A stretch of 64,000 nt of DNA from Burkholderiaceae bacterium (GTDB lineage: Bacteria > Pseudomonadota > Gammaproteobacteria > Burkholderiales > Burkholderiaceae_E): contig JAMLIR010000014.1 of NCBI GenBank assembly GCA_023954045.1, positions 1 to 64,000 of the forward strand, in the 5' to 3' direction. Made by a program: the position numbers and the translations under genes. The notes beneath the pieces are model-generated. The model made no database searches and was not told where the DNA came from. It saw nothing but the letters and a program-made list of their open reading frames with translations. Shown here piece by piece: positions 28,000-37,632 of the stretch (position 1 is its first letter; every line of letters starts with the position of its first letter).

Positions 28000-29322
28000 A
28001 TGGCGCTGCGTGGCGTCATGGCTGCGGCCGTGCTCGCGGCCGCTTGCCCGGTTCCCTCGGCGCCGGCTTCGGCCGCGGCGCCTGGGGCTCGCGAGCCGGT
28101 CGTGGCGTCCGGTGAGCGCGCCGTGGCACCGGGCGAGCACCGCGTGGCGTCCGGCGACCCGATCCAGCCGCTGCTCGATGCGCTGCCTCCCGGCGCCACC
28201 GTGCGGCTGGCGCCCGGGCGCCACGCCGGACCGCTGCGCATCGACCGGCCGCTGGCGCTGCTGGGCGAGGCCGGCGCGGTGCTGGTCGGGCCGGGCACCG
28301 GCAGCGTGGTGGTCGTCACCGCGCCCGACGTGCGCATCGAGGGCCTGGAGATCACCGGGTCGGGGCTCGACGTGCCGGCGATGGACTCGGCGATCCTGCT
28401 CGCGCAGACCGCCGAGCGCGCGCGCATCCGCGCGAACCGGCTCGTCGACAACCTGTTCGGCGTCTACGTCCACGGCGCGGCCGGTTCGGTGATCGAGAAC
28501 AACCTGATCGTGGGGCGGCGCGACCTGCGGCTCGCGGAGGCCGGCAACGGCGTGTCGATCTGGAACGCGCCCGGTGCGCAGGTGATCGGCAACGCGATCC
28601 GCTACGGGCGCGACGGCATCTTCGTGAAGACCAGCTCGCACAACCTCTTCGCGAACAATGCCTTCGAGGACCTGCGCTTCGCGATCCACTACATGTACAC
28701 GAACGACGGCCGCATCGTCGGCAACCGTTCGCGGCGCAACCACGTCGGCTGGGCGCTCATGTATTCCGACCGGCTCGAGATCCGCGGCAACGTCTCCGAG
28801 GACGACCGCGATCACGGCCTGATGCTCAATTCGACCAACCGCTCGCAGGTGATCGGCAACGTCGTGCGCCGCGGGCGCGAGAAATGCGTGTTCGTCTACG
28901 CCGCGAACGGCAACCTGCTGAAGGACAACTGGTTCGAAGGCTGCCCGATCGGCATTCACTTCACCGCGGGCTCCGAGCACAACACGATGACCGGCAACGC
29001 ATTCGTCGGCAACCGCAGCCAGGTGAAGTACGTCGGCACGCGCTATCTCGACTGGGCGCACGAGGGGCGCGGCAACTACTGGAGCGACAACCCGGCCTTC
29101 GACCTCGACGGCGACGGCATCGCCGACCGCCCGTACCGGCCGAACGACGTGATGGACGCGATCCTCTGGACGCTTCCGGCGGCCAAGGCGCTGGTCAACA
29201 GCCCGGCCGTCCAGATGGTGCGCTGGGCGCAGGCGCGCTTTCCGGCACTCTATCCGGGCGGCGTCGTCGACAGCGCGCCGCTGATGCGACCGCTCGCGGT
29301 GCCGCCGCCCGCGTCGCCATGA
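28000..29322 (+). CDS. nosD: NosD, periplasmic copper-site maturation protein
   Basis: The 440-residue protein has a signal peptide and the repeated right-handed beta-helix of the NosD/carbohydrate-binding (CASH) family, seen as many NxxxxN-type turns (IENNLIVGRRDLR, VIGNAIRYGRDGIFV, NNAFEDLRFAIHYMYTNDGRIVGN, NYWSDNPAFDLDGDGIADRPY). NosD with NosF and NosY supplies sulfur or otherwise matures the CuZ site of NosZ in the periplasm. The start lies 3 bases after the nosZ stop and the gene overlaps nosF by 4 bases. Confidence 0.95.
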   Translation: MALRGVMAAAVLAAACPVPSAPASAAAPGAREPVVASGERAVAPGEHRVASGDPIQPLLDALPPGATVRLAPGRHAGPLRIDRPLALLGEAGAVLVGPGTGSVVVVTAPDVRIEGLEITGSGLDVPAMDSAILLAQTAERARIRANRLVDNLFGVYVHGAAGSVIENNLIVGRRDLRLAEAGNGVSIWNAPGAQVIGNAIRYGRDGIFVKTSSHNLFANNAFEDLRFAIHYMYTNDGRIVGNRSRRNHVGWALMYSDRLEIRGNVSEDDRDHGLMLNSTNRSQVIGNVVRRGREKCVFVYAANGNLLKDNWFEGCPIGIHFTAGSEHNTMTGNAFVGNRSQVKYVGTRYLDWAHEGRGNYWSDNPAFDLDGDGIADRPYRPNDVMDAILWTLPAAKALVNSPAVQMVRWAQARFPALYPGGVVDSAPLMRPLAVPPPASP

Positions 29323-30242
29323 CGATCGTCGCGCAGTGGAGCTCGGTCACGAAGCGCTACCGCGGCGTGACCGCGGTCGAGGACGTTTCGCTCGGACTCG
29401 AGGCGGGGCAGGTGACCGCGCTCGTCGGTCACAACGGCGCGGGCAAGACCACGCTGGTCAAGCTGCTGCTCGGGCTGGTCCGGCCGACCGCAGGCAGCGT
29501 CCGGATTTCCGGCGTCGACCCCGCGGGAAGCCGCGGGGCCGACGCGCGGCGCACGATCGGATTCCTTCCCGAGAGCGTCGCGTTCCATGGCGCCATGACC
29601 GGTCGCGAACTGATGGCCTTTCACGCGCGGCTCAAGGGCGAGTCGTGCCGCGACAACGCCGCGCTGCTCGAGCGGGTCGGCATCGCGCACGCGGCGAACC
29701 GGCGCGTGGCAACGTATTCGAAGGGCATGCGGCAACGCCTCGGCATCGCCCAGGCGCTGATCGGCGCGCCGCGCCTGCTGCTGTTCGACGAGCCGACCAG
29801 CGGGCTCGACCCGGCCTCGCGAAGCGACGTCTACCGGACGATCGACGCGCTTCGGGCCGGCGGCGCCACCGTGCTGGTTTCCACGCATGCGCTGGCCGAG
29901 GTGCAGGACCGCGTCGACCGGGCCGCGATCATGCACCGCGGGCGCCTGCTGGCCGCCGGCACGCTCGCCGAGTTGCGCCGTGGCGCGGCTGCCGAGGCGC
30001 GCATCCGCGTGCGCGTGCGGCCGTCGGCGACCGGCCAGGTGCTCGCCGGTCTTCCCGACGGGGTGCGCTGCGCCGAACGCGGCGACGCGTCGCTGACGCT
30101 GGAGGTCGCGGCCGCCGCGAAGATGCCGGTGCTGCGCGCGCTCGCGCAGGCCGGCGAACTGGTGGAAGACGTCGAGACCGCCGCGCCCGGCCTGCAGGAG
30201 CTCTACGACCGACTCGTCGGCGCCGCGGGAGAGCCGGCGTGA
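29319..30242 (+). CDS. nosF: NosF, ABC transporter ATP-binding protein
   Basis: The 307-residue ATPase has Walker A GHNGAGKTT near residue 38, signature YSKGMRQRLGIAQAL near 133, Walker B LLLFDEPTSGLDP near 152 and the switch His in VLVSTHALAEVQD. The last 90 residues form the accessory domain seen in NosF. It drives the NosY membrane component and interacts with NosD. It is coupled by 4-base overlaps at both ends (ATGA with nosD, GTGA with nosY). Confidence 0.95.
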   Translation: MTIVAQWSSVTKRYRGVTAVEDVSLGLEAGQVTALVGHNGAGKTTLVKLLLGLVRPTAGSVRISGVDPAGSRGADARRTIGFLPESVAFHGAMTGRELMAFHARLKGESCRDNAALLERVGIAHAANRRVATYSKGMRQRLGIAQALIGAPRLLLFDEPTSGLDPASRSDVYRTIDALRAGGATVLVSTHALAEVQDRVDRAAIMHRGRLLAAGTLAELRRGAAAEARIRVRVRPSATGQVLAGLPDGVRCAERGDASLTLEVAAAAKMPVLRALAQAGELVEDVETAAPGLQELYDRLVGAAGEPA

Positions 30243-31063
30243 ACGCGCTCGTGATCGCCGCGCAGGAGATCCGCGTCGGCATGCGCAACCGCTGGGTGCT
30301 CGCGACCACCGTGCTGATGGCCGCGCTCGCGCTGTCGCTGGTGCTGCTCGGCAGCGCGCCCACCGGCACCGTGAAGACCGATCCGCTCGCCGTCACCGTC
30401 GTGAGCCTCGCGAGCCTCACCATTTTCCTGGTGCCGCTGATCGCGCTGCTGCTGTCGTTCGACGCGATCGTCGGCGAGCAGGAGCGCGGCACGCTGATGC
30501 TGCTGTTGTCGTATCCGGTGGCGCGCTGGCAGGTAGTGGTCGGCAAGTGCCTCGGGCAGGCTGCGATCCTCGCCGTGGCGACGGTGATCGGCTACGGCGC
30601 TGCCGCTGCCGCCCTCGGCCTGAAGGCGGGGGTCGGTCCGCACGCCTGGTCGGCCTACGCGGCGATGGTGCTCACGTCGATCATGCTCGGCGCCTCGTTC
30701 GTGTCGCTGGGCTGCCTGGCCAGCACGCTGGTGCACGAGCGGGCGACCGCCGCCGGGATCGCGGTCGGCCTCTGGCTGTTCTTCGTGCTGATCTACGACA
30801 CCGCGCTGCTCGGCGTGCTCGTCGCCGACCAGGGCCGCATCGTGAACGCGTCCGTGCTCGACGTACTGCTGCTGCTCAACCCCGCCGACGTCTACCGGCT
30901 GTTCAACATGACCGCCAGCCACGCCGTGTCGGTCTACAGCGGGATGGCCGGCCCCGGCGATCCGGCGGCGCTTCCGGCTCCGGTGTTCCTGGCGGTGCTC
31001 GCCGCCTGGATCGTGGTGCCGATGGCGATCGCGATCGTCGCTTTCGGGAGGAGGTCGCTGTGA
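30239..31063 (+). CDS. nosY: NosY, ABC transporter permease
   Basis: The 274-residue inner-membrane protein has six hydrophobic segments and the ABC-2 type motif FDAIVGEQERGTLMLLLSYPVARWQVVVGKCLGQ near residues 75-108, diagnostic of NosY. The GTG start overlaps the nosF stop. With NosF it forms the transporter that assists copper-cluster assembly in NosZ. Confidence 0.94.
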   Translation: MNALVIAAQEIRVGMRNRWVLATTVLMAALALSLVLLGSAPTGTVKTDPLAVTVVSLASLTIFLVPLIALLLSFDAIVGEQERGTLMLLLSYPVARWQVVVGKCLGQAAILAVATVIGYGAAAAALGLKAGVGPHAWSAYAAMVLTSIMLGASFVSLGCLASTLVHERATAAGIAVGLWLFFVLIYDTALLGVLVADQGRIVNASVLDVLLLLNPADVYRLFNMTASHAVSVYSGMAGPGDPAALPAPVFLAVLAAWIVVPMAIAIVAFGRRSL

Positions 31064-31608
31064 ATTCGTGGCGCGCGATGCGGGTCGCAGTCGTCGTCGT
31101 GGCGCTGGCCGCCGCGGCCGGTTGCGACCGACGTTCGGCGCAGGCACCCCGCCCGTCGCCCTCCGAGGTGCTGGCCGAGGCCACCGGCTACTACTGCGGC
31201 ATGCGCCTCGCCGAGCACGAGGGTCCGAAAGGACAGGTGTACCTGGCCAGCCGCAGCGAGCCGATCTGGTTCTCGTCGGTGCGTGACACGATCGCGTTCC
31301 TGCGGGCGCCGGACGAGCCGCGCGACATCGTCGCGGTCTACGTCAACGACATGGGCCGGTCGGCCCACTGGCAGCAGCCCGATCGCGGCGCCTGGGTCGA
31401 CGCCAGGCGGGCGTGGTTCGTGATCGAAAGCCAGGCGCGCGGCGGAATGGGCGCGCCCGAAGCGGTGCCGTTCTCCGAACAGGCCGCGGCCGAGGGGTTC
31501 CGCGCTTCGCAGGGCGGCCGCGTGGTCCGCCTCGACGAGATCCCGGACGACTACCTGTTCGGCTTGCCCGGGGAGCAGGCCGGCGCGCCGGCCGCAGCAA
31601 CGCATTGA
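31060..31608 (+). CDS. nosL: NosL, copper-chaperone lipoprotein
   Basis: The 182-residue protein has a short lipoprotein leader (VVVVALAAAAGC, lipidation at Cys22) and the NosL copper motif YYCGMRLAEHEGPKGQVY with Cys46-Gly-Met48. NosL delivers Cu(I) to apo-NosZ in the periplasm. The GTG start overlaps the nosY stop by 4 bases and is preceded by GGGAGGAGG; an in-frame ATG at 31078 is a possible alternative. The residue after the lipid Cys is Asp. Confidence 0.93.
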   Translation: MNSWRAMRVAVVVVALAAAAGCDRRSAQAPRPSPSEVLAEATGYYCGMRLAEHEGPKGQVYLASRSEPIWFSSVRDTIAFLRAPDEPRDIVAVYVNDMGRSAHWQQPDRGAWVDARRAWFVIESQARGGMGAPEAVPFSEQAAAEGFRASQGGRVVRLDEIPDDYLFGLPGEQAGAPAAATH

Positions 31609-31619
31609 GGAGAGCAGCC

Positions 31620-32729
31620 ATGGCCGATCGCCGCCGCTTCCTGTCGATCGTGGCCGCCTGCGCGGCGGCCGCGCCGTACGCCGGTGCACGCGCCGCCGCC
31701 GAGGCCAAGCCCGAGGCCGTCGCCTGGCGGGGAACGGCGATGGGCGCGCTGGCGTCGATGACGCTGGTTCACCCCGACCGCCAGAAGGCGCAGGCGCTCG
31801 TGCAGCGCTGCGTCGACGAGATCGACCGTCTCGAGTCGGTGTTCAGCCTGTACCGACCCGAGTCGTCGCTGTCGCGGCTGAATGCCGTCGGCGAATTGCG
31901 CGACCCGCCGTTCGAGCTGATCGAACTGCTGTCGCAGAGCCTCGACCTCGCGCGATCGAGCGGCGGTGCCTTCGATCCGACGGTGCAGCCGCTCTATCGG
32001 CTCTACGCCGCGCACTTCGCGCGGCCGGGCGCGCCTGCCGCGGGGCCGTCGCAGGCGGCGATCGCCGAAGTCCTGGAGAAAGTGGGGTTCGCCGGCGTCG
32101 AGCTTCGCGCCGATCTCGTGCGCTTGCGTCGCCCCGGCATGGCGATCACGCTGAACGGCATCGCGCAGGGCTTCGTGACCGACCGCGTGGCCGACCTGCT
32201 GCGCGGTGCGGGTCTCGTGAACCTGATGATCGACTTGGGCGAGGCGCGCGCGCACGGCCGCAGCGCCCGCGGGGATTCGTGGCGCGCCGCGATCGCCGAT
32301 CCGCGCCGGCCCCGGCGCGCGCTGCTCGAACTGCCGATGGGCGACGACGCCGGCGCGTGGCCGGCGCTGGCCACGTCGGCCGGATACGGCACCCCCTTCG
32401 GAACCGATCCGCGCATCCACCACCTGTTCGACCCCGGCACGGGTCGCAGCGCGAACCGCTATCTGTCGGTCTCGGTCGCGGCGCCGCGCGCCGCCGTGGC
32501 CGACGGTCTTTCCACCGCGTTGTCGGTCATGCCTGCCGAGCGCGCCGCTGCGCTGCTCGCAGCCTATCCGTCGGTGCGCGCCTGGTTCGTGCAGCCCGAT
32601 GGGCGGGTCGCGGTGCTCGGCCGCGGTGCACGGGCCGCCGGAAAGACTAAACTGCTCGGCGACATCGTGATGGACGAGTTCAAGGAGAGCGTGGTGCCCG
32701 ATCTGCCCGAAACGCGGGCGCGCGCATGA
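31620..32729 (+). CDS. apbE: ApbE/NosX, FAD:protein FMN transferase
   Basis: The 369-residue protein starts with a Tat leader (DRRRFLSIVAACAAAAPYAGARA) and has ApbE blocks: WRGTAMGALASMTL, SVFSLYRPESSLSRLNA, GGAFDPTVQPLYRLY, ITLNGIAQGFVTDRV, LMIDLGEARAHG and the C-terminal VADGLSTALSVM. ApbE transfers FMN to a Thr, here most likely the SGAT site of NosR. An AGGAGAG lies before the ATG. It is the NosX of this operon. Confidence 0.93.
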   Translation: MADRRRFLSIVAACAAAAPYAGARAAAEAKPEAVAWRGTAMGALASMTLVHPDRQKAQALVQRCVDEIDRLESVFSLYRPESSLSRLNAVGELRDPPFELIELLSQSLDLARSSGGAFDPTVQPLYRLYAAHFARPGAPAAGPSQAAIAEVLEKVGFAGVELRADLVRLRRPGMAITLNGIAQGFVTDRVADLLRGAGLVNLMIDLGEARAHGRSARGDSWRAAIADPRRPRRALLELPMGDDAGAWPALATSAGYGTPFGTDPRIHHLFDPGTGRSANRYLSVSVAAPRAAVADGLSTALSVMPAERAAALLAAYPSVRAWFVQPDGRVAVLGRGARAAGKTKLLGDIVMDEFKESVVPDLPETRARA

Positions 32730-33688
32730 CGGCGATCGCTGCGCGACAGGCCGCGCGCATCGAGGTGATCGCGCCGTCGGGCGCGCACCTGTCGGTCGAA
32801 GCCTTCGACGCCGCCGTCGCCGCGCTGCGCGCGCGCGGCCACTCGGTGCGCTGCGACGTGCCGCGCGAGGGCTGGCAGCGCTTCTCGGACACCGACGACG
32901 CCCGCCTCGAGCAGCTGCACCGCGCCGCCCGCGCGAAGGACGTCGACGTGGTGATGATCGCGCGCGGCGGCTACGGGCTGTCGCGCCTGCTCGACCGCAT
33001 CGACTGGGCGCTGGTCGCCGCTTCGGCCACGCGCGGCGTGCGCTGGGTCGGCTACAGCGACTTCACCGCGTTCCAGCTCGCGCTGCTGGCGCGCACCGGT
33101 GCCCGCAGCTTCGCCGGCCCGGGCGTGAGCGGCGATTTCGGCGTGGCCACGCCCGACCCGTTCATGCTCGCGCACTTCGACGCGCTGGTCGAAGGCCGGT
33201 TGCTGCCCGTCCAGTGGACCGAAGCGCATCCGGCGAGCGCTCCGGCCGTCGCCGAGGCGATCGACGGCACGCTGTGGGGCGGCAACCTGTCGCTGGTCGC
33301 GGGCCTGGTGGGCACGCCCTTCCTGCCCGCGGTCGAAGACGGACTGCTCTTCCTCGAGGACGTCTCCGAGCATCCGTACCGCATCGAGCGGATGCTGCAC
33401 CAGCTGCTCTACGCAGGCGTGCTGCCGCGCCAGCGCGCGATCGTGCTCGGCGAGTTCACCGACTGGAAGCCTGCGCCGCACGACAACGGCTACGACCTCG
33501 GCGCGGTCGTCGACTACTTCCGTTCGCGGCTCCCGGTGCCGATCGTGACCGGCCTGCCGTTCGGGCACGTGCCGCGCAAGGCGGTGCTGGCCGTCGGCGA
33601 GCGCTATCGGCTCGAATCGGCTGGCGCGGGCTGGCGCCTCGCGCCGGCCGAGTCGGCCCAGGCCTCGACCGAGCCCCCGGTGTCGTGA
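32726..33688 (+). CDS. LD-carboxypeptidase (S66/MccF-like)
   Basis: The 320-residue serine peptidase has an N-terminal domain with RIEVIAPSGAHLS and IARGGYGLSRLLDRIDW, the nucleophile in VGYSDFTAF near residue 110, and later the catalytic Glu (FLEDVSEHPYRIERML) and His (GLPFGHVPRKAVL). Family enzymes remove terminal D-Ala from cytoplasmic murein tetrapeptide during recycling, or cleave peptide-nucleotide antibiotics. The ATG overlaps the apbE stop by 4 bases, so it is the last cistron of the nos operon, a setting with no evident functional link. AnmK in this window is another murein-recycling enzyme. Confidence 0.88.
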   Translation: MTAIAARQAARIEVIAPSGAHLSVEAFDAAVAALRARGHSVRCDVPREGWQRFSDTDDARLEQLHRAARAKDVDVVMIARGGYGLSRLLDRIDWALVAASATRGVRWVGYSDFTAFQLALLARTGARSFAGPGVSGDFGVATPDPFMLAHFDALVEGRLLPVQWTEAHPASAPAVAEAIDGTLWGGNLSLVAGLVGTPFLPAVEDGLLFLEDVSEHPYRIERMLHQLLYAGVLPRQRAIVLGEFTDWKPAPHDNGYDLGAVVDYFRSRLPVPIVTGLPFGHVPRKAVLAVGERYRLESAGAGWRLAPAESAQASTEPPVS

Positions 33689-33775
33689 CCCTCGACCCCG
33701 TGCCCGCGGTCCCGGCCCGGCGAGCGCCATGCGCGAGGCAGCACGCAGACCGCTCGGCGCGTGCCGGCGGTTTGG

Positions 33776-36184
33776 TCAAGGGTACCAGCGCCACTCGCGC
33801 ACGGCCGGCATGTCCTCGCCGTGCGTGGCGATGTACTGCTTGTGCTCGACCCGGGCGTCGCGCATGGCCTGCTTGAGGTAGGCCGCCCGCGCGCCGAACT
33901 TCGGCACACGGTCGACGACGTCCTCGACCAGGTGGAATCGGTCGATGTCGTTCAGCACGCACATGTCGAAGGGGGTCGTGGTCGTGCCTTCCTCCTTGTA
34001 GCCGCGCACGTGCAGGTTGTCGTGGTTGGTGCGTCGGTAGGTGAGCCGATGGATCAGCCACGGATATCCGTGGAAGGCAAAGACGACAGGCTTGTCGCGG
34101 GTGAACAGGGCATCGAAGTCGGAATCGGGGAGTCCGTGTGGATGCTCGCTCGGCGGCTCCAGCTTCATCAGGTCGACGACGTTGACGACTCGAACCCGCA
34201 CTTCCGGAGCGTGGGCGCGCAGGATCGACACGGCTGCCAACGTCTCCATCGTGGGCACGTCGCCGCAGCAGGCCATGATCACGTCCGGATCGCCGCCCTG
34301 GTCGTTGGAAGCCCAATCCCAGATTCCGATGCCGGCCGACGCGTGCTTGATCGCGGCGTCCATCGACAGCCATTGGGGCGACGGCTGCTTTCCCGCGACG
34401 ATCACGTTGACGAGATTGCGGCTGCCCAGGCACTGATGCGTGACGTGCAGCAGGGTGTTCGCGTCGGGCGGCAGGTACACGCGGATCACCTCGGCCTTCT
34501 TGTTGACGACGTGATCGATGAAGCCCGGGTCCTGGTGCGAGAAGCCGTTGTGATCCTGGCGCCAGACGTGCGAGGTGAGCAGGATGTTCAGCGAGGCGAT
34601 CGGCCGTCGCCAGGGGATCCCGCGCGTGACCTTCAGCCACTTTGCATGCTGGTTGAACATCGAGTCGACGATGTGGATGAAGGCCTCGTAGCACGAGAAG
34701 AGGCCGTGTCGACCTGTCAGCAGGTAGCCTTCCAGCCATCCCTGGCAGAGGTGCTCGGACAGGACCTCCATGACGCGCCCGTCGGGCGCGACATTCTCGT
34801 CGTCCGCGCGTATCTCGGCGACCGAGCACCTGCTGGTGACGTCGAACAGCGCGTTCCAGCGATTGGACGCGGTCTCGTCGGGAGAAAAGACGCGGAAGTT
34901 GGCCGCCGCGGCGTTCAGCGTCATGACGTCGCGGACATAGTTGCCCTGGACCCGCGTCGCTTCGCCGGTGACTGCGCCTGGGGCGTCCACGCGCAGCGCG
35001 TAGGAGCGGTAATCGGGAAGCCGCAGTTCGCGCAGCAGGCAGCCGCCGTTGGCATGAGGGTTCGCTCCCATTCGCCTGTCGCCGCGCGGCGCCAGGTCGA
35101 GCAGTTCGGCCCGCGGCCGCCCCGCGTCATCGAACAGTTCTTCCGGCCGGTAGCTTCGAAGCCAGCTCTCGAGCAACTGCAGGCGCTCGGGATGCCTCGC
35201 GATGTCGCCGAAGGGCACCTGATGCGAGCGGAAGGAACCCTCGATCTTCTTGCCGTCGAACGTCCGCGGGCCCGTCCATCCTTTCGGCGTGACCAGCACG
35301 ATGGCCGGCCACGCCGGCCGCTCAGCGAGGCCCTTGCCGCGCGCCCGCTGCTGGATGGCGCGGATGCGGGCCACGGCGGCATCGAGCGCCCTGGCCATCG
35401 CCCGGTGCATCGGCACGGGATCGTCGCCCTCGACGAAGATCGGTTGGTGCCCGTAGCCGCGCAGCAGCCGCGCCAGCTCCTCTCGCGGGATCCGCGCCAG
35501 CACCGTCGGCCCGGCGATCTTGTAGCCGTTCAGGTGCAGGATCGGAAGCACAGCACCATCGCGCGCCGGGTCGAGAAACTTGTTCGAATGCCAGCTGGCG
35601 GCCAGTGGGCCCGTTTCCGCCTCGCCGTCGCCGATCACGCACGCTGCGATCAGCTCCGGGTTGTCGAACACGGCGCCGTACGCGTGCGCCAGCGAGTAGC
35701 CGAGCTCGCCGCCCTCGTGGATCGAACCGGGCGTCTCCGGTGCCGCGTGGCTCGGGATCCCGCCGGGGAACGAGAACTGACGGAACAGTCGGCGCATCCC
35801 TTCCTCGTCGAGCGACACGTCCGGGTACAGCTCGCTGTACGAGCCTTCCAGCCAGGTCTGTGCCACCAGCGCCGGCCCGCCGTGCCCGGGTCCGGCAATG
35901 AAGATCATCGACAGATCCCGCGCCCTGATGATCCGGTTCAGGTGCACGTAGATGAAGTTGAGCCCCGGAGTGGTGCCCCAGTGTCCAAGCAGCCGTGCCT
36001 TGACGTGCTCGGCCGTCAGTGGACGCCTCAGCAGCGGGTTGTCGAGCAGGTAGATCTGACCGACCGACAGATAGTTCGATGCGCGCCAATAGGCGTGGAT
36101 CAGGTCGACCGACGGGTCGGCCAGCGTGCTGCGGGTGCGGCGCCCCGGACTCGGGGCGGAATCACGGGCCATCGCCTGCTCCAC
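33776..36184 (-). CDS. xfp: Phosphoketolase (xylulose 5-phosphate/fructose 6-phosphate)
   Basis: The 802-residue thiamine-diphosphate enzyme splits xylulose 5-phosphate (and often fructose 6-phosphate) with phosphate to acetyl phosphate and a triose or tetrose phosphate. Motifs seen: [77 protein letters not shown], the ThDP motif [22 protein letters not shown] and later [17 protein letters not shown]. Length is normal. A second ATG lies four codons in. No acetate kinase or phosphate acetyltransferase is adjacent, so acetyl phosphate use depends on genes elsewhere. It is convergent with the LD-carboxypeptidase gene, 87 bases apart. Confidence 0.95.
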   Translation of the reverse strand: MEQAMARDSAPSPGRRTRSTLADPSVDLIHAYWRASNYLSVGQIYLLDNPLLRRPLTAEHVKARLLGHWGTTPGLNFIYVHLNRIIRARDLSMIFIAGPGHGGPALVAQTWLEGSYSELYPDVSLDEEGMRRLFRQFSFPGGIPSHAAPETPGSIHEGGELGYSLAHAYGAVFDNPELIAACVIGDGEAETGPLAASWHSNKFLDPARDGAVLPILHLNGYKIAGPTVLARIPREELARLLRGYGHQPIFVEGDDPVPMHRAMARALDAAVARIRAIQQRARGKGLAERPAWPAIVLVTPKGWTGPRTFDGKKIEGSFRSHQVPFGDIARHPERLQLLESWLRSYRPEELFDDAGRPRAELLDLAPRGDRRMGANPHANGGCLLRELRLPDYRSYALRVDAPGAVTGEATRVQGNYVRDVMTLNAAAANFRVFSPDETASNRWNALFDVTSRCSVAEIRADDENVAPDGRVMEVLSEHLCQGWLEGYLLTGRHGLFSCYEAFIHIVDSMFNQHAKWLKVTRGIPWRRPIASLNILLTSHVWRQDHNGFSHQDPGFIDHVVNKKAEVIRVYLPPDANTLLHVTHQCLGSRNLVNVIVAGKQPSPQWLSMDAAIKHASAGIGIWDWASNDQGGDPDVIMACCGDVPTMETLAAVSILRAHAPEVRVRVVNVVDLMKLEPPSEHPHGLPDSDFDALFTRDKPVVFAFHGYPWLIHRLTYRRTNHDNLHVRGYKEEGTTTTPFDMCVLNDIDRFHLVEDVVDRVPKFGARAAYLKQAMRDARVEHKQYIATHGEDMPAVREWRWYP

Positions 36185-36598
36185 GAAGCTCCCCTCGGCG
36201 CGGCGCAGCCACGTTTCCCCGCGCGCCGGTGCGCGGCCTGGGCCATTCGGCGATCGCCGGTGCCTTCTTCGGGTCTGATTCGGCGATGCGCCGCGATGCC
36301 GCGGCAGCAGAGCTGCCGTCGTTTCCGGCGCCAGACTCTGCTGGCCTGGCGGCCGTGGTCTCCCACCCGGCTCCTGGGGCGCTCAACGCATCCTCCGTGA
36401 CCATTCGTTCGAGCATCCGCGCGGTCTCTGCCTGCACGACTACCTCGAACTGCGTGCGCGCGCGAGACACCCCGCCCGGGCACGGCAGCTCCGTGCGGGC
36501 GGGTCGAACTGCTGCGAGTGGGCCGTCTGGTGACAGCCCCCGCGCAGGCCGATGCGCGTTTCCCTTCGCCGGCGGCTCCTCGACGGTCCGTTGGCTCG
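36185..36598. other. Intergenic stretch without convincing gene
   Basis: About 414 bases lie between the phosphoketolase start and the Bug receptor stop. One minus-strand frame is open here (ending at 36162 inside the phosphoketolase gene) with a mildly protein-like piece, FEVVVQAETARMLERMVTEDAL, but the rest is Arg/Pro/Ala low complexity, it has no ribosome site, and I do not call it. It may hold the phosphoketolase promoter or a decayed gene. Confidence 0.5.
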
Positions 36599-37597
36599 CT
36601 AGTCGATCTTCGCGCCCGAGGCTTTCACGACTTTCGCCCACTTGGCGATCTCGGACTGGATGTACTTCGCGAATTCCTCGGGCGTGTCGGCGACCGGGTC
36701 GGCGCCTTGTCCGAGCAGCTTCTCGCGCACGTCGGGGCGGGCCCAGGCCCTGGCGATCGCGTCGCGCGTCCTGTCGACGACCTCCTTCGGCGTGCCGGCC
36801 GGCGCCACCAGGCCGAACCACGAGCTCGCCTCGTAGCCCGGCACGCCGGCCTCCGCGACGGTGGGCACGTCGGGTAGCGCTGCCGCGCGCTTCGCGCTGG
36901 TCACCGCCAGCGCGCGCAACTTGCCGGCCTTGATCTGCGGCATCGCAGACGGGAGGTTGTCGAACATCACCTGCGTCTGGTTCGCGAGCAGGTCGGCGAT
37001 CGCCGGCGCGCTGCCGCGGTACGGGATGTGCGTCATGAACGTGCCGGTCATCGTCTTGAACAGCTCGGCCGACAGGTGGATCGACGTGCCGTTGCCCGAC
37101 GACGCGTAGTTCAGCCTGCCCGGGTTGGCCTTCAGCAGCGCGATCAGCTCCTTCACCGAGTTCGCCTTGACCGACGGGTGCACCACGATGACGTTGGGTA
37201 CCAGCGCGAGCAGCGTCACCGGCGTGAAGTCCTTGACCGGGTCGTAGCTCAGCCTGCTGTACAGCGACTTGTTGATGCCGTGGGTGCCGACCGTGCAGAC
37301 CAGCATCGTGTAGCCGTCGGGCGCCGAGCGCGCGACCGCCTCGGCACCGATGTTGCCGCCGGCACCGCCGCGGTTCTCGACGACGGTCGTCGCGTTCAGC
37401 GCCTTCGCGACTTCGTCCGCGGCGATCCGGCCGATGATGTCGGTCGTGCCGCCGGGCGGGAACGGCACGACGAAGCGGATCGGCTTGCTCGGCCAGCCCT
37501 GCTGGGCGAGCGCGCCCGAGGCAGCCGGCAGCATCGCCGTGCCGGTGGCGGCGGCGGCGCCGAGCGTGAAGCGGCGGCGGGTGATCGGTTCTGACAT
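36599..37597 (-). CDS. Bug-type tripartite tricarboxylate transporter receptor
   Basis: The 332-residue periplasmic binding protein has a twin-arginine leader ([14 protein letters not shown]) and the Bug signatures [73 protein letters not shown] and [28 protein letters not shown]. Bug proteins bind carboxylated or aromatic ligands. No TctA/TctB membrane partners are present; as in many Burkholderiales it is an orphan receptor. It is 35 bases downstream of the DppF-like ATPase and probably in the same transcript. Confidence 0.92.
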   Translation of the reverse strand: MSEPITRRRFTLGAAAATGTAMLPAASGALAQQGWPSKPIRFVVPFPPGGTTDIIGRIAADEVAKALNATTVVENRGGAGGNIGAEAVARSAPDGYTMLVCTVGTHGINKSLYSRLSYDPVKDFTPVTLLALVPNVIVVHPSVKANSVKELIALLKANPGRLNYASSGNGTSIHLSAELFKTMTGTFMTHIPYRGSAPAIADLLANQTQVMFDNLPSAMPQIKAGKLRALAVTSAKRAAALPDVPTVAEAGVPGYEASSWFGLVAPAGTPKEVVDRTRDAIARAWARPDVREKLLGQGADPVADTPEEFAKYIQSEIAKWAKVVKASGAKID

Positions 37598-37632
37598 CGC
37601 GGTGGCTCCTTCTGCCGGGTGGGTGGAGTCGG

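Noticed and set aside
36162-36821. Minus-strand frame of 219 codons upstream of phosphoketolase
   Set aside because: It overlaps both the phosphoketolase start and the Bug receptor end in another frame, is low complexity and lacks a ribosome site. Only a short piece looks protein-like.
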